A DNA stretch of 22,020 nt, taken from positions 1 to 22,020 of the IMG/VR virus record IMGVR_UViG_3300034407_001011. One strand, given 5' to 3'. The notes under the pieces were generated by a model. That model was not told where the DNA came from, ran no database searches, and saw nothing but the letters and a program-made list of their open reading frames with translations. Positions 5,821-13,989 of the stretch are shown piece by piece. Source of the DNA: a virus. Position 1 is the first letter of the stretch. Each line of letters begins with the position of its first letter. The position numbers and the translations under genes were made by a program.

Positions 5821-7426
5821 ATTCTTGAGCTGGCGGTTCTTCCTCAGGAGGTTGATCGTCCATTGGTTCATCTGGCTGTGCTTCTTTACCAGCAGGCTCA
5901 AGGTCTTGATGGATTGTTCCATCTTCTTGTTCCTCTGCTATTTCAGCATCCATTTGTTCTATTTGCTCATCTGTCATTCTTAAAATATTCTTCTTAGCCC
6001 ATTTTTGTGAAAAGTATCTACCAATAAATGGGTCAACATTATTTAGGGCGTTAATTCTCTCTGTTTGAATTTCCATTTCTTTAAGTTCAGAGAAGTGATT
6101 ATCTTCCATAAAGTCGTATCTAATAAACTCTTTAGCTTCTGCATATTCTTCTAAAGTCATAATACCTTTAAGTACTAATTGTTTCTCCATAACTTTATCA
6201 AATAATATTGAGAATCTATTACGAGTTCTACCAATAAACTTTTGGAATTTTAATTCATCTCTACTTATCTCTGTACTTCTACCAAGTTGGAAACCAGTTT
6301 CTGATTCTAATCTTGATACAGGAACATTTAATGATCTGTATAATTTCTTTTGGAAGTATAGTACGTCTTCTAGCTCACCCAAGTTTTGACCACCACCTAA
6401 AGATGATATCTCTGTACCTCTACCACCTTCTCTTCTAGGTAACCAATAGTCTTCTAACATTGTCATGAACTTACGATCGTCTCTTACTTCTCCAGTACCA
6501 GCATCATAGACTAATCTATTTTTATGCTTTACCATCATATCTCTTAGATACTGTTCTGCTTTCATCTTAGGAAGATTACCTACATCAATATAGAACACTC
6601 TTCTTTCAGGTGCTCTTGATATTCTGTATATCACAGTTGCATCTTCTAAGATACGTAATTGATTTAATGGTTTGATTGCTTTGTGTAGATGTGACAACAC
6701 TATTCTATTATCTTCAGACATCATACCTGATGTCACATTAATAACTGAATCTCTTGCTATCTTAACACCTTGCTCACCAGCAGCAGCGGTAGGAGATCCA
6801 CCAGGATAACCTGTGAATCCTTTTTCATTATAGATAAAATATTCTTCTTTTGTTTTCTGGATTGTTACAGCACCTGGTCCTGATTGAGCAGAAGCATTTC
6901 CAATCCTTTGCTTTTGAACTGTTCTTATCTTTTTAATTTTTCTTGGATCTATGTAACGTAATTCTCTAACACCATCTTCTGTATTGTCTCTATCTACTAC
7001 TACATGATAGTATAATCTACCATCAATATACCAATGTCTAAAGATTTCATATCCTTTACTATTGAAATCTAATAGTCTTAATGTGTTATCAAATTCTTCA
7101 CGTATAAGTTGTTTAAGTTTTGGACTACCTTCTAAGCTATCCAAATTCACTTCACAAATCTTATGCTCTTCTCCATAGACAATAGTCTCATTGACTATAT
7201 CATCAATGGCAAGTTCACACTCTGGCTGTAAAGCCATACGTCTGTATCTTGTTATGAGTTCTGATTCGGTCCTGGTTGAGCCTTCAAGATCAACGTAGGT
7301 ACCATAAGCACCGCCTTCTGCGACTGTTATAGCACCTTCGTCATCTATCTTTGGTGCAAAAGAACCTATATCTTCTTCTGTCTTTACACCTTTTCTTTTA
7401 AACTCAAACCCAAATAATTCCGCCAT
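5816..7426 (-). CDS. gp20: gp20 portal vertex protein
   Basis: This is the dodecameric portal through which DNA enters and leaves the head, and on which head assembly starts. It has 536 aa (T4 gp20 is 524). Highly conserved portal stretches are visible: 'YRRMALQPECELAIDDIVNE' near 61-80, 'FRHWYIDGRLYYHV' near 147-160 and 'YIDPRKIKKIR'. The block 'LEDYWLPRREGGRGTEI' plus LGGGQNLGELEDVLYFQKKL lies near 326-365, with YRSLNVPVSRL just after. The last 50 residues are a Glu/Asp/Pro-rich tail. The start has AAAGGTGAA about nine bases upstream, within a 24-base leader set by the late promoter overlapping the gp19 stop. Confidence 0.98.
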   Translation of the reverse strand: MAELFGFEFKRKGVKTEEDIGSFAPKIDDEGAITVAEGGAYGTYVDLEGSTRTESELITRYRRMALQPECELAIDDIVNETIVYGEEHKICEVNLDSLEGSPKLKQLIREEFDNTLRLLDFNSKGYEIFRHWYIDGRLYYHVVVDRDNTEDGVRELRYIDPRKIKKIRTVQKQRIGNASAQSGPGAVTIQKTKEEYFIYNEKGFTGYPGGSPTAAAGEQGVKIARDSVINVTSGMMSEDNRIVLSHLHKAIKPLNQLRILEDATVIYRISRAPERRVFYIDVGNLPKMKAEQYLRDMMVKHKNRLVYDAGTGEVRDDRKFMTMLEDYWLPRREGGRGTEISSLGGGQNLGELEDVLYFQKKLYRSLNVPVSRLESETGFQLGRSTEISRDELKFQKFIGRTRNRFSILFDKVMEKQLVLKGIMTLEEYAEAKEFIRYDFMEDNHFSELKEMEIQTERINALNNVDPFIGRYFSQKWAKKNILRMTDEQIEQMDAEIAEEQEDGTIHQDLEPAGKEAQPDEPMDDQPPEEEPPAQEL

Positions 7427-7455
7427 ATTAATTTCACCTTTATATTTTCATTTTA

Positions 7456-7463
7456 TATTTATG
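7456..7463 (-). promoter_or_regulatory. T4-type late promoter (CATAAATA) containing the gp19 stop
   Basis: CATAAATA whose TAA (7461-7459) is the gp19 stop codon. The predicted start near 7450 gives a 24-base leader for gp20. Confidence 0.75.
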
Positions 7464-8007
7464 TGCCACCAGCATTACCGGTAACGCCACCAACCTCCCA
7501 ATAGTCATATTGGAATGTAACAGTAAACTCTTCTAAAGTATCTGTTGTATTCCAGTCTAAGTCAATAGGGCTTACTTCCGTAGGAAATATCCCATTAAAT
7601 GTATAATTTCTCAACGGAAGACCAGTTTTCCCAAAATGGGTCACTGTTGCGTTTGCTTTGTAGAGAGTAGGACTTGATGTTCCAAATGAACGTAAGTTAC
7701 CTAAATGTGAATTAATGTTATTAGACCACTCTTCCATAGAGTTTCTAATAATCATATCTTCATCATTCATACAAGTAACTGTCCACTCAGCAAAAGTTCT
7801 GTCTCCAGCAATTTTTACTTTACGACCGAAGTATGGTACCTCGATTGTTCCTAGTGTAGAAGCAGGCATTTGCGCTGCTCTACACATGAATGGAAATTTT
7901 AAATCCGCAGCTGCGTTTACAGGGTTAGTCAATGTCACCTGGAACAGGGATGGACGTGCGCCTCCAAGAGCTAGTTGGGATTTTATTTCGTTTATATTAA
8001 AAGCCAT
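7459..8007 (-). CDS. gp19: gp19 tail tube protein
   Basis: This is the major protein of the inner tail tube. It has 182 aa (T4 gp19 is 163). Typical features are the start 'MAFNINEIKSQLALGGARPS' followed by LFQVTLTNP, then FMCRAAQMPASTLGTIEVPY near 40-59 and GRKVKIAGDRTFAEWTVT. These continue into MNDEDMIIRNSMEEWSNNIN, and the C-terminal strand is 'EFTVTFQYDYWEV'. It is distantly related in fold to the 202-aa protein after gp23. AAAGGAGAAA lies about eight bases before the ATG, in an 18-base leader. It has its own late promoter directly after gp18, so it can be made at high level independently of the sheath. Confidence 0.97.
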   Translation of the reverse strand: MAFNINEIKSQLALGGARPSLFQVTLTNPVNAAADLKFPFMCRAAQMPASTLGTIEVPYFGRKVKIAGDRTFAEWTVTCMNDEDMIIRNSMEEWSNNINSHLGNLRSFGTSSPTLYKANATVTHFGKTGLPLRNYTFNGIFPTEVSPIDLDWNTTDTLEEFTVTFQYDYWEVGGVTGNAGGT

Positions 8008-8030
8008 TATGCTTTCTCCTTTTACCTAAC

Positions 8031-8038
8031 TATTTATC
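8031..8038 (-). promoter_or_regulatory. T4-type late promoter (GATAAATA) for gp19
   Basis: GATAAATA starts on the base directly after the gp18 TAA stop (8041-8039). The predicted start near 8025 gives an 18-base leader containing AAAGGAG. Confidence 0.75.
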
Positions 8039-10234
8039 TTAGAATTGACCAACAACTTCAGAGAATTCAACTCCTGTACGAACCGCTACAAAGTTTAACT
8101 GTATGAAGTTAATTGCTCTGGCAGGTTTAATGTAGATATCTCCTACGAACCTGTTAGCATCAATTACTTCTCCAGTGTTGTTTGTTTCGTCACATACAAC
8201 TCTAAAGTCAAATATACCTCTTCTACCTTGTACATCTCGTAAGAATGGTTCTACCATGTTACGGAATTGTGCTCTAGTGAACTCATCATTGAATTCAAAT
8301 AGAGTGTACTTGGCTGCTGTTGCTATTGCTTTTTCTAGAACAATGAATAATCTTCTTACATTAATTCTATCAAATGCACTTGGTTTAGCCAATAATGTTT
8401 TATCTCCAAACAATAATGTTCCTTGACCAGGTTGAGTAATAACAGGATTTACTTTATTCTTGTAGAGATGATCTCTGTCAGCTTTATCAGGATTGTATGG
8501 AAGTTTAATTACATTTTTAATTACACCTCTATTATATCCTGCAGGACTGAACCAAGGATCTCTTACATCATCTGTTCTTACACAAAGACCAGCTATATCA
8601 CCATTAAGTGGGATATATCTGTATACATCATTGTACTTATCGTATTGATATTTCCATCCACTATCCATTACTGCATATGAACTTGGTGTTAAAGAATCTG
8701 CAAAAGTTGCTACGTCATTAAATTCTCCACCAGTATTGTTTACTACATCAGCCTTTTCAGGTGAGCAGAACACTACACAATCTTTTCTAATATCAGCAAT
8801 ATTATCAATAAGATAATTTGGCCATTGTTCACCATTAGTACCACCTCTGGATAAACCAGCTAGTATTAATGATACATCAACATCCTCTGGACTCTTGAAT
8901 AAGTCAACAGCTGATGATAATTGTCCTATTGCAATTGAAGTTTCATTTGGATTAGTTCCATCTGAACCAACTTGGAAGGAAGATGTAAATGGTATTACAG
9001 AGTTAACATAATTGTTTAAGTTTGCACCTGTATTTGAATATGTTTCTGCAGCAGTGTTAACATTAGAAGTTGCTCTAATATCTGTTCCGCCTACCCATAC
9101 CCAATTAGATTGGTTATCTATAACATCTTTGTAGTATATGGATTCACCACTTTCGTTCTTAGCATCAGAAGCTCTTGATAGACCTTCCCATACTTCTAAA
9201 ATGTTATCTTTAACACCTGTGATGTCTCCATCTTCATCAGATATTACTATATGTAATTCATCATTAGCAGTATTGTTTGCTACGTTGTTTGACCAGTCAG
9301 TTTGACCTGGGGCTTTATCAACATTGTCTCTGTATTCCCAGAAACGTGTAACTCCACCTGAATTAATACTATCTCCTACAGTACTGTTTGCACTAAGGTC
9401 TGATGATAATCTGTATTTTTGATCTAATGTAAATGATACGTTAGCTAAGAATGTTGTAGTTCCACCTGAAAGAGTAGCTCCAGCTTGTACAGCACTCTTT
9501 GCTACAATCTTAGCTGTTTGATATCCGATAGTACTATTACCTAGACGTACTGTATCTCCAACTGTAAATACTGTTTGTGCAGTAGTCATAGATAAATTAG
9601 CACCAACTCTTATAGCATGTGATGTCTGACCAGTACTATCTCCTGACTCAGTACCTGATTGACTGAATAGTAATGTATTACTACCAACAGACATAGTTGC
9701 TACAAAGCCATTATTGGATCCAGCAACATCCATTGAACTGTTTGTTTGACCAGTAAATGTGCTTTCAAATGCTAATGGACTATCACATACACTAATTTTT
9801 AAACTATTACCTAATGATCCTGGATACTTTGCTATGAAAGCTGATAATGATGCTGAAGATGATAATGTTAAACCATCGTGATGTTCTGAATTTTTAATTA
9901 AATCTGTTTGTGTTGCTACTTCATTGTTTGCAGTTGTTGATTGGTTTTGCAATACAGTTGAATTAATTGCATCAGATGGTATTGCTCTTGCTACATATAA
10001 CTTATTACCATATGATAAAAAGTTTGCAGCTGTGAAAAATGTTACGAAGTTGGTTGAATCTGGCTCACCAAAGGTACTCGCTAACTCTTCTTCAGAAGAT
10101 ATTAGGCTTCGCTCTTCAGCGGGTCCCCATCTAAACCAACCAGCTAGGGCGCCTTCTGTGGTAGAAACTGCAGGTATAATGCCTGTCAGATCTACTTCGG
10201 AGACGTTTACGCCTGGACTAACTTGAAATCCCAT
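8039..10234 (-). CDS. gp18: gp18 contractile tail sheath protein
   Basis: This is the sheath subunit whose contraction drives DNA injection. It has 731 aa (T4 gp18 is 659). The N-terminus 'MGFQVSPGVNVSEVDLTGII' is the classic sheath start, followed by 'AGWFRWGPAEERSLIS'. The conserved C-terminal handshake domain has 'FEFNDEFTRAQFRNMVEPFL' and RDVQGRRGIFDFRVVCDETN near 650-690. It ends with 'GDIYIKPARAINFIQLNFVA' and a short tail. The middle (about 90-400) is the variable surface-exposed insertion, with repeated Ser/Thr/Asn-rich strands; it accounts for the extra length and may be under diversifying pressure. AAGGAGAAAC precedes the ATG, and a strong late promoter lies about 55 bases upstream. 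Confidence 0.98.
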   Translation of the reverse strand: MGFQVSPGVNVSEVDLTGIIPAVSTTEGALAGWFRWGPAEERSLISSEEELASTFGEPDSTNFVTFFTAANFLSYGNKLYVARAIPSDAINSTVLQNQSTTANNEVATQTDLIKNSEHHDGLTLSSSASLSAFIAKYPGSLGNSLKISVCDSPLAFESTFTGQTNSSMDVAGSNNGFVATMSVGSNTLLFSQSGTESGDSTGQTSHAIRVGANLSMTTAQTVFTVGDTVRLGNSTIGYQTAKIVAKSAVQAGATLSGGTTTFLANVSFTLDQKYRLSSDLSANSTVGDSINSGGVTRFWEYRDNVDKAPGQTDWSNNVANNTANDELHIVISDEDGDITGVKDNILEVWEGLSRASDAKNESGESIYYKDVIDNQSNWVWVGGTDIRATSNVNTAAETYSNTGANLNNYVNSVIPFTSSFQVGSDGTNPNETSIAIGQLSSAVDLFKSPEDVDVSLILAGLSRGGTNGEQWPNYLIDNIADIRKDCVVFCSPEKADVVNNTGGEFNDVATFADSLTPSSYAVMDSGWKYQYDKYNDVYRYIPLNGDIAGLCVRTDDVRDPWFSPAGYNRGVIKNVIKLPYNPDKADRDHLYKNKVNPVITQPGQGTLLFGDKTLLAKPSAFDRINVRRLFIVLEKAIATAAKYTLFEFNDEFTRAQFRNMVEPFLRDVQGRRGIFDFRVVCDETNNTGEVIDANRFVGDIYIKPARAINFIQLNFVAVRTGVEFSEVVGQF

Positions 10235-10284
10235 GTCTTGTTTCTCCTTATATGACCTTTAGTGGTGCTTGTAATTTGGGCTTG

Positions 10285-10296
10285 TATTTATTTATA
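10285..10296 (-). promoter_or_regulatory. T4-type late promoter for gp18 (TATAAATA, overlapping second copy)
   Basis: Minus-strand TATAAATAAATA contains a perfect TATAAATA (10296-10289) and an overlapping AATAAATA (10292-10285). The predicted start near 10283 gives a leader of about 49 bases before the gp18 ATG. It lies in the 86-base gap after the oxygenase-like gene. Confidence 0.82.
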
Positions 10297-10320
10297 AAAA
10301 CCATGGGTTCACGAAAAAAC

Positions 10321-11055
10321 TTATAATGCATCTTTTATAAGATAATTGTACTTATTTAAAAATTCTTCTATTGTAGGAGCTGATTCTGGCATCAATGATA
10401 CAGTAACTCTCCTAGTTTCTATATTCTCTACTGAATGTAATCGTTGTGTATTAAACAAATGCCATTGTTCTTTCTCAAATTTATATTTTGCTATTGGTAT
10501 ACAGTCAGATACTTTTTTTATAAAAGGATCTTCAAAATTTTCAGTACGCACATCTTCATAGAAAATAGTTTGCACATTGCTACCACCTAGTTCTAATATT
10601 ATATTAACACTTGCTGCTTTTACTTTATCATAATGTGGTGGAAAAGATGCCAATCTATCTGTCTTATTACGCATAACACCTATAATAGGTACAATTGGTT
10701 CACCAAATATTTCACTATAAGCATCTAACTCTGGTGTTATTTCATCATAAGGATCAAAATTATGAGCCACACAATTAACTAAACCATTATTAAAATCGTT
10801 TATATAATCAGTTTTTCTATATGCTTGCTCCATCTTTCTACCAACATCACCAACTGATTTATTGTGTTCTTGTTGTGTTTTTGGTTTAGCTCCTAAACTA
10901 TCTGCAATACATTTATCTGCTTGTGCATGTTCTTCAAATGTTAAAGGCTCATCTAATGCCCATAGATTTGCCCACATCTTCATTTTTCTTTTTATAGAAT
11001 GTTCTAAAGGTGGAAGGTCTAGTTTATATGCTTTAAAAGATTCCTTGTGTATCAT
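10321..11055 (-). CDS. 2OG-Fe(II) oxygenase-like protein between terminase and sheath
   Basis: This is a probable 2-oxoglutarate/Fe(II)-dependent dioxygenase or a related double-stranded beta-helix protein of 244 aa. The C-terminal half shows the expected pattern. The segment FPPHYDKV near 138-145 supplies an HxD pair (His141, Asp143). 'VNIILELGG' and 'TIFYEDV' are core strands. 'LHSVENIETRRVTVSLM' near 206-222 supplies a second His (207) and the Arg (215/216) that would bind 2-oxoglutarate. The N-terminal 100 residues are helical and unrecognised. It overlaps the gp17 end by 23 bases, so it is co-transcribed with the terminase. T4 has no gene here. The target could be a virion protein or a nucleotide; nothing in the sequence decides. 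I am fairly sure of the fold, less sure of catalysis. Confidence 0.7.
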   Translation of the reverse strand: MIHKESFKAYKLDLPPLEHSIKRKMKMWANLWALDEPLTFEEHAQADKCIADSLGAKPKTQQEHNKSVGDVGRKMEQAYRKTDYINDFNNGLVNCVAHNFDPYDEITPELDAYSEIFGEPIVPIIGVMRNKTDRLASFPPHYDKVKAASVNIILELGGSNVQTIFYEDVRTENFEDPFIKKVSDCIPIAKYKFEKEQWHLFNTQRLHSVENIETRRVTVSLMPESAPTIEEFLNKYNYLIKDAL

Positions 11056-12691
11056 CTACATCCCACTCCGCATGTGTCAATAATGTATCTGCACCAAACT
11101 CATCTTTCTCTGCTACACTACCACCAGTTCCATCATTAATAAAACCAAATGGTAATACATCATCTTCAATTGCTTGTTCATTTTTATTATGTAAGTTCTT
11201 TCTTATGTCTATATCTGTTAACTCTTTGAAATATTCTTGATTAGATAACCATGCAAATAATACTAAACACATTACTAAGTCATCATTATATCCTTCTTCT
11301 GCTTCATAACTATTACCCTTTACAGAAAAAGCTGTAAGTTCTTGTAGAATATCAAAGTCATTTATTTCTAACTTATCATTCTCTATAATAGTTTTTAATG
11401 TAGCACAACCAACTCTTTTTAATTGTTTAGTAGTTCGTACACCCATTTGTTGTTGACCACCACCAAAGCCAGCATTAACTATCTGTCCTGCTCTACCTCT
11501 CCACTGTGCTGTCATTATAAATTCATATTCAAGATCATGATGTAATATGTCTGCTACTTGCTGACCTATGTCATTTATTTCTACAAGACAGTATGCATTG
11601 TTATATTTTTTACCAACTTCATATATTTTATTAGGATATAACATAGGAGCTATAATATTACTTCTATAAGTACATACAACTTTATATGGTATAACACTGC
11701 AATCAATAACTACAAATGCAGAATAATCATTACCTATACCTCTTGATGTATCTACACATATAGCATATACATGGTTTGGCCTAGGCTCTTCAAAAACTTT
11801 TACTTGATCTGATTTGAATATTGGTTCATGAAATACTAGTGCTCCTAACTTAGTGGGATGTATAAGTGTATTAGATGAACCTAAAAATTCACATTCAAAC
11901 TCTACTCTAAATTGTTCTTCACTTGTATTTTGTATCGTTTGTTTTTTCCAGGCCTCATCTCTACCTGGTACATCAGACCAATGTACTTCAATAGCTTCAT
12001 ACTCACTTCTAAGTTCTACAGCATCTGTCCATATTTTATAAAATAAATTCATACCTCTAGGTGTAGAAGTAATCATAACTCTTGTAGTATTACCAGATGA
12101 TATTGTAGGATAAGTTGATGCAAAGAATTCTTCTTGTTGATGTGCGGGTACAAATGCAAACTCATCTAAGTATATTAAGTTAAAAGAACCACCACGAACA
12201 GAACCAGATGATGTTGCACCAGCTAATATTTTAGAACCATTTTCTAATTCTACATTACCTTTATTCCATTCCACTATACCTTGTTGCATCCAATGTGGTA
12301 AGTATTCAAAACCTAATTGTATTCTATGTAATATTTCTCTAGCAGTTGCAGCTTTATTAGCTAATACTGCTACATTGAATGACTCATTGAATAATGCAAA
12401 GTGTAATATAAGAGCTGTCATAACAGTAGTCTTGCCAGACTGTCTAGGCATCTTACATATAGTAAACCTATTATCCTGTACACTTCTTATTATATTGTCT
12501 TGGAAATCATATGTTTTAAAGTTAATTAAACCTTCATCTACATTTACTATTTTCATATACTTATTACAAAAATATAAAATATCTTTTGAGCATTTTGCTA
12601 ATTCTTTAATCTGCTCTTTTGTGTATTCAATTTTTACATTAGCTTTTTTTAGTCTAGGATTACCAAGATATATTTGATCTTTACGTAACAA
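11033..12691 (-). CDS. gp17: gp17 terminase large subunit (DNA packaging motor)
   Basis: This ATPase-nuclease packages DNA through the portal. It has 552 aa (T4 gp17 is 610). In the N-terminal ATPase domain, Walker A is PRQSGKTT near 82-89, Walker B is LIYLDEF near 172-178 and the coupling motif is TSTPRG near 208-213. The RNase H-like nuclease domain has VDTSRGIGNDYSA (Asp314), VEINDIG (Glu371) and YNDDLV near the C-terminus, which supply the metal-binding acids. The start is a TTG at 12691. An in-frame TAG lies 24 bases upstream and the next Met is residue 46, inside the conserved region, so TTG is the only reasonable start. Its only Shine-Dalgarno-like bases (AAGG) sit unusually close. It overlaps the nuclease-like gene by 11 bases, suggesting translational coupling and modest expression. 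Confidence 0.97.
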   Translation of the reverse strand: MLRKDQIYLGNPRLKKANVKIEYTKEQIKELAKCSKDILYFCNKYMKIVNVDEGLINFKTYDFQDNIIRSVQDNRFTICKMPRQSGKTTVMTALILHFALFNESFNVAVLANKAATAREILHRIQLGFEYLPHWMQQGIVEWNKGNVELENGSKILAGATSSGSVRGGSFNLIYLDEFAFVPAHQQEEFFASTYPTISSGNTTRVMITSTPRGMNLFYKIWTDAVELRSEYEAIEVHWSDVPGRDEAWKKQTIQNTSEEQFRVEFECEFLGSSNTLIHPTKLGALVFHEPIFKSDQVKVFEEPRPNHVYAICVDTSRGIGNDYSAFVVIDCSVIPYKVVCTYRSNIIAPMLYPNKIYEVGKKYNNAYCLVEINDIGQQVADILHHDLEYEFIMTAQWRGRAGQIVNAGFGGGQQQMGVRTTKQLKRVGCATLKTIIENDKLEINDFDILQELTAFSVKGNSYEAEEGYNDDLVMCLVLFAWLSNQEYFKELTDIDIRKNLHNKNEQAIEDDVLPFGFINDGTGGSVAEKDEFGADTLLTHAEWDVDDTQGIF

Positions 12692-13127
12692 TACCTTCTT
12701 CCAATAACTTTGTTCTATTTTTCATATGTGCTTCTTGTATATCATCTTTACTTTGACCATGATAGGCTACAGCATGTCCTTCTTTAATTAATATTTCTGT
12801 AGCAGTCATTTGATGCCAACCGTTTCCTTGTTCGTACTGTGCTACAAAATCACCTAAGATTCTACCAAACTTACCTTTCATATCTTCTCCACCTCTGCCA
12901 ACCATAGTACGAAGATATACATCATCTTTTAATAATTTTTTTAATCTTTCTTTTGCAGCAAGACCAAATTTCTTTTCTTCTAAATCTCTAGTACGACTTT
13001 CTGGAGTATCAATACCATATAATCTTACTCTTTCATTCTTTAACCATACACCAAAACCTAAGTCTATGTCAACATCAACTGTGTCACCATCTATTACTTT
13101 CAGTACTTCTACTCTATATTCATACAT
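12681..13127 (-). CDS. Staphylococcal-nuclease-like (thermonuclease) protein
   Basis: This is a probable Ca2+-dependent nuclease of the SNase/thermonuclease family (148 aa, close to the 149 aa of mature staphylococcal nuclease). Catalytic-type residues are visible: 'VIDGDTVDVDIDLGF' near 11-25 with the metal-binding acids, VRLYGIDTPE at 34-43 with Arg35, Asp40, Thr41 and Glu43, and GKFGRILGD with Arg89. These are the full set of SNase active-site positions, so the enzyme looks intact. There is no signal peptide, so it acts inside the cell. It starts by a TAATG overlap with the gene before it and ends inside gp17. The terminase context suggests a role in DNA end processing, host DNA breakdown or packaging; this is inferred from position. 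Confidence 0.88.
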   Translation of the reverse strand: MYEYRVEVLKVIDGDTVDVDIDLGFGVWLKNERVRLYGIDTPESRTRDLEEKKFGLAAKERLKKLLKDDVYLRTMVGRGGEDMKGKFGRILGDFVAQYEQGNGWHQMTATEILIKEGHAVAYHGQSKDDIQEAHMKNRTKLLEEGIVT

Positions 13128-13558
13128 TATTTTTTTCCATTCTTGATTTGATCTATTGCTTTTTTATTTGCTGCTATCATATTATCTTGATTTAGATCTA
13201 TTAACTCTTGAATTTTTTTAGCTTTTTCTTCAGGAGAGTCAAGATGTAACTCAGGATTAATAATTTTTTCTAGTTTTAAATTTTCTATTTTAGTATTAGG
13301 AACATATCTCCATACATAACCTGCATCTGAATATACACCAAACACTGTTTCTGTTATTCCTACTTTAACTATAACAGCAGGCTTACCATCTAATATAACA
13401 TGATCACTCTCATTGAATGCTTTGTTCATTCTAAACTTCATACCTTTAACTAATGAAGTTACCCATTCTTTTAACCATAACGTAGCTACGAGTGATAATA
13501 GTAAAGCTATCCAAGGTACTAAGAATAGCGTGAGATCCATTGATGCTTGATCTATCAT
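13127..13558 (-). CDS. MscS-beta-domain-like protein with one membrane segment
   Basis: This 143-aa protein has one clear hydrophobic helix (LTLFLVPWIALLLSLVATLWL, about 9-29, ending in positively charged residues). A soluble domain follows that resembles the MscS channel's pore-helix exit and beta domain. The segment from MNKAFNESDHVILDGKPAV at about 44 through VKVGITETVFGVYSDAG to YVPNTKIENLKLEKIIN at about 101 lines up with MscS. In MscS the order is a basic turn, a 'GxYVxLGGVAGTV' strand, 'STTMRTADG' and 'IPNGKI..xxIIN'. A charged helical tail ends in KNGKK. Full MscS has three membrane helices and a large vestibule; here only the last-helix and beta-domain equivalents remain. It overlaps the gp16 end (ATGA) and the nuclease start (TAATG). 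Its function in a phage terminase operon is unknown. Confidence 0.7.
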   Translation of the reverse strand: MIDQASMDLTLFLVPWIALLLSLVATLWLKEWVTSLVKGMKFRMNKAFNESDHVILDGKPAVIVKVGITETVFGVYSDAGYVWRYVPNTKIENLKLEKIINPELHLDSPEEKAKKIQELIDLNQDNMIAANKKAIDQIKNGKK

Positions 13559-13989
13559 AATTTTTTCTTTCCTGATGGTACATCTCTTGCTGTACCTCCT
13601 AATAGTTTAGTTAACTCTGATGTGTTACCAACAAATAAATTATTGTTAATTGTTTTAGAATCTACATTATCATCTTTAAACAAATCTTTTGCTTTCTTTT
13701 GTAGATCAATCAAATCTCTATTAGTGTCCGTTACAGTTTTTATTAGCTGTCCTGCAACTTCATAAGCTCTAGGTGACTGACTTTGTTGTGCTAAATCTAA
13801 TATACCTTCTAAAGCATCTCTACCTCTTTCAACTAAGTGATATAAATTCTCTCTTGAGTAATCTAAATCTCTTTGAGATTGATCATCTTTAGGTGGCTCA
13901 ACAACTGTAACTTCTTTCTTTTCATTTACAGCTGGAGTTATATCTAAAGACTTTGCTATTTTATCTTCTTTATGCTGATGTGTTTGCAC
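13555..13989 (-). CDS. gp16: gp16 terminase small subunit
   Basis: This is the DNA-recognition and regulator subunit of the packaging motor. The conserved gp16 core is visible as 'YSRENLYHLVERGRDALEGI' plus LDLAQQSQSPRAYEVAGQLI, then KTVTDTNRDLIDLQKKAKDL. This is the central helical oligomerisation domain. The frame is open to an ATG at 14037, which would give 160 aa. That ATG and the ATG at 14010 lack a good Shine-Dalgarno and would overlap gp15 by 68 or 41 bases. I prefer a GTG at 13989: it has TGAGGA eight bases upstream and overlaps gp15 by only 20 bases, giving 144 aa (T4 gp16 is 164). It ends with an ATGA overlap into the MscS-like gene. Confidence 0.9.
   Translation of the reverse strand: MQTHQHKEDKIAKSLDITPAVNEKKEVTVVEPPKDDQSQRDLDYSRENLYHLVERGRDALEGILDLAQQSQSPRAYEVAGQLIKTVTDTNRDLIDLQKKAKDLFKDDNVDSKTINNNLFVGNTSELTKLLGGTARDVPSGKKKL

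Noticed and set aside
5505-5828. Plus-strand open frames antisense to the gp67/gp68-position genes
   Set aside because: The Ser/Pro/Leu-rich translations mirror the GAA/GAT-rich acidic codons of the real genes.
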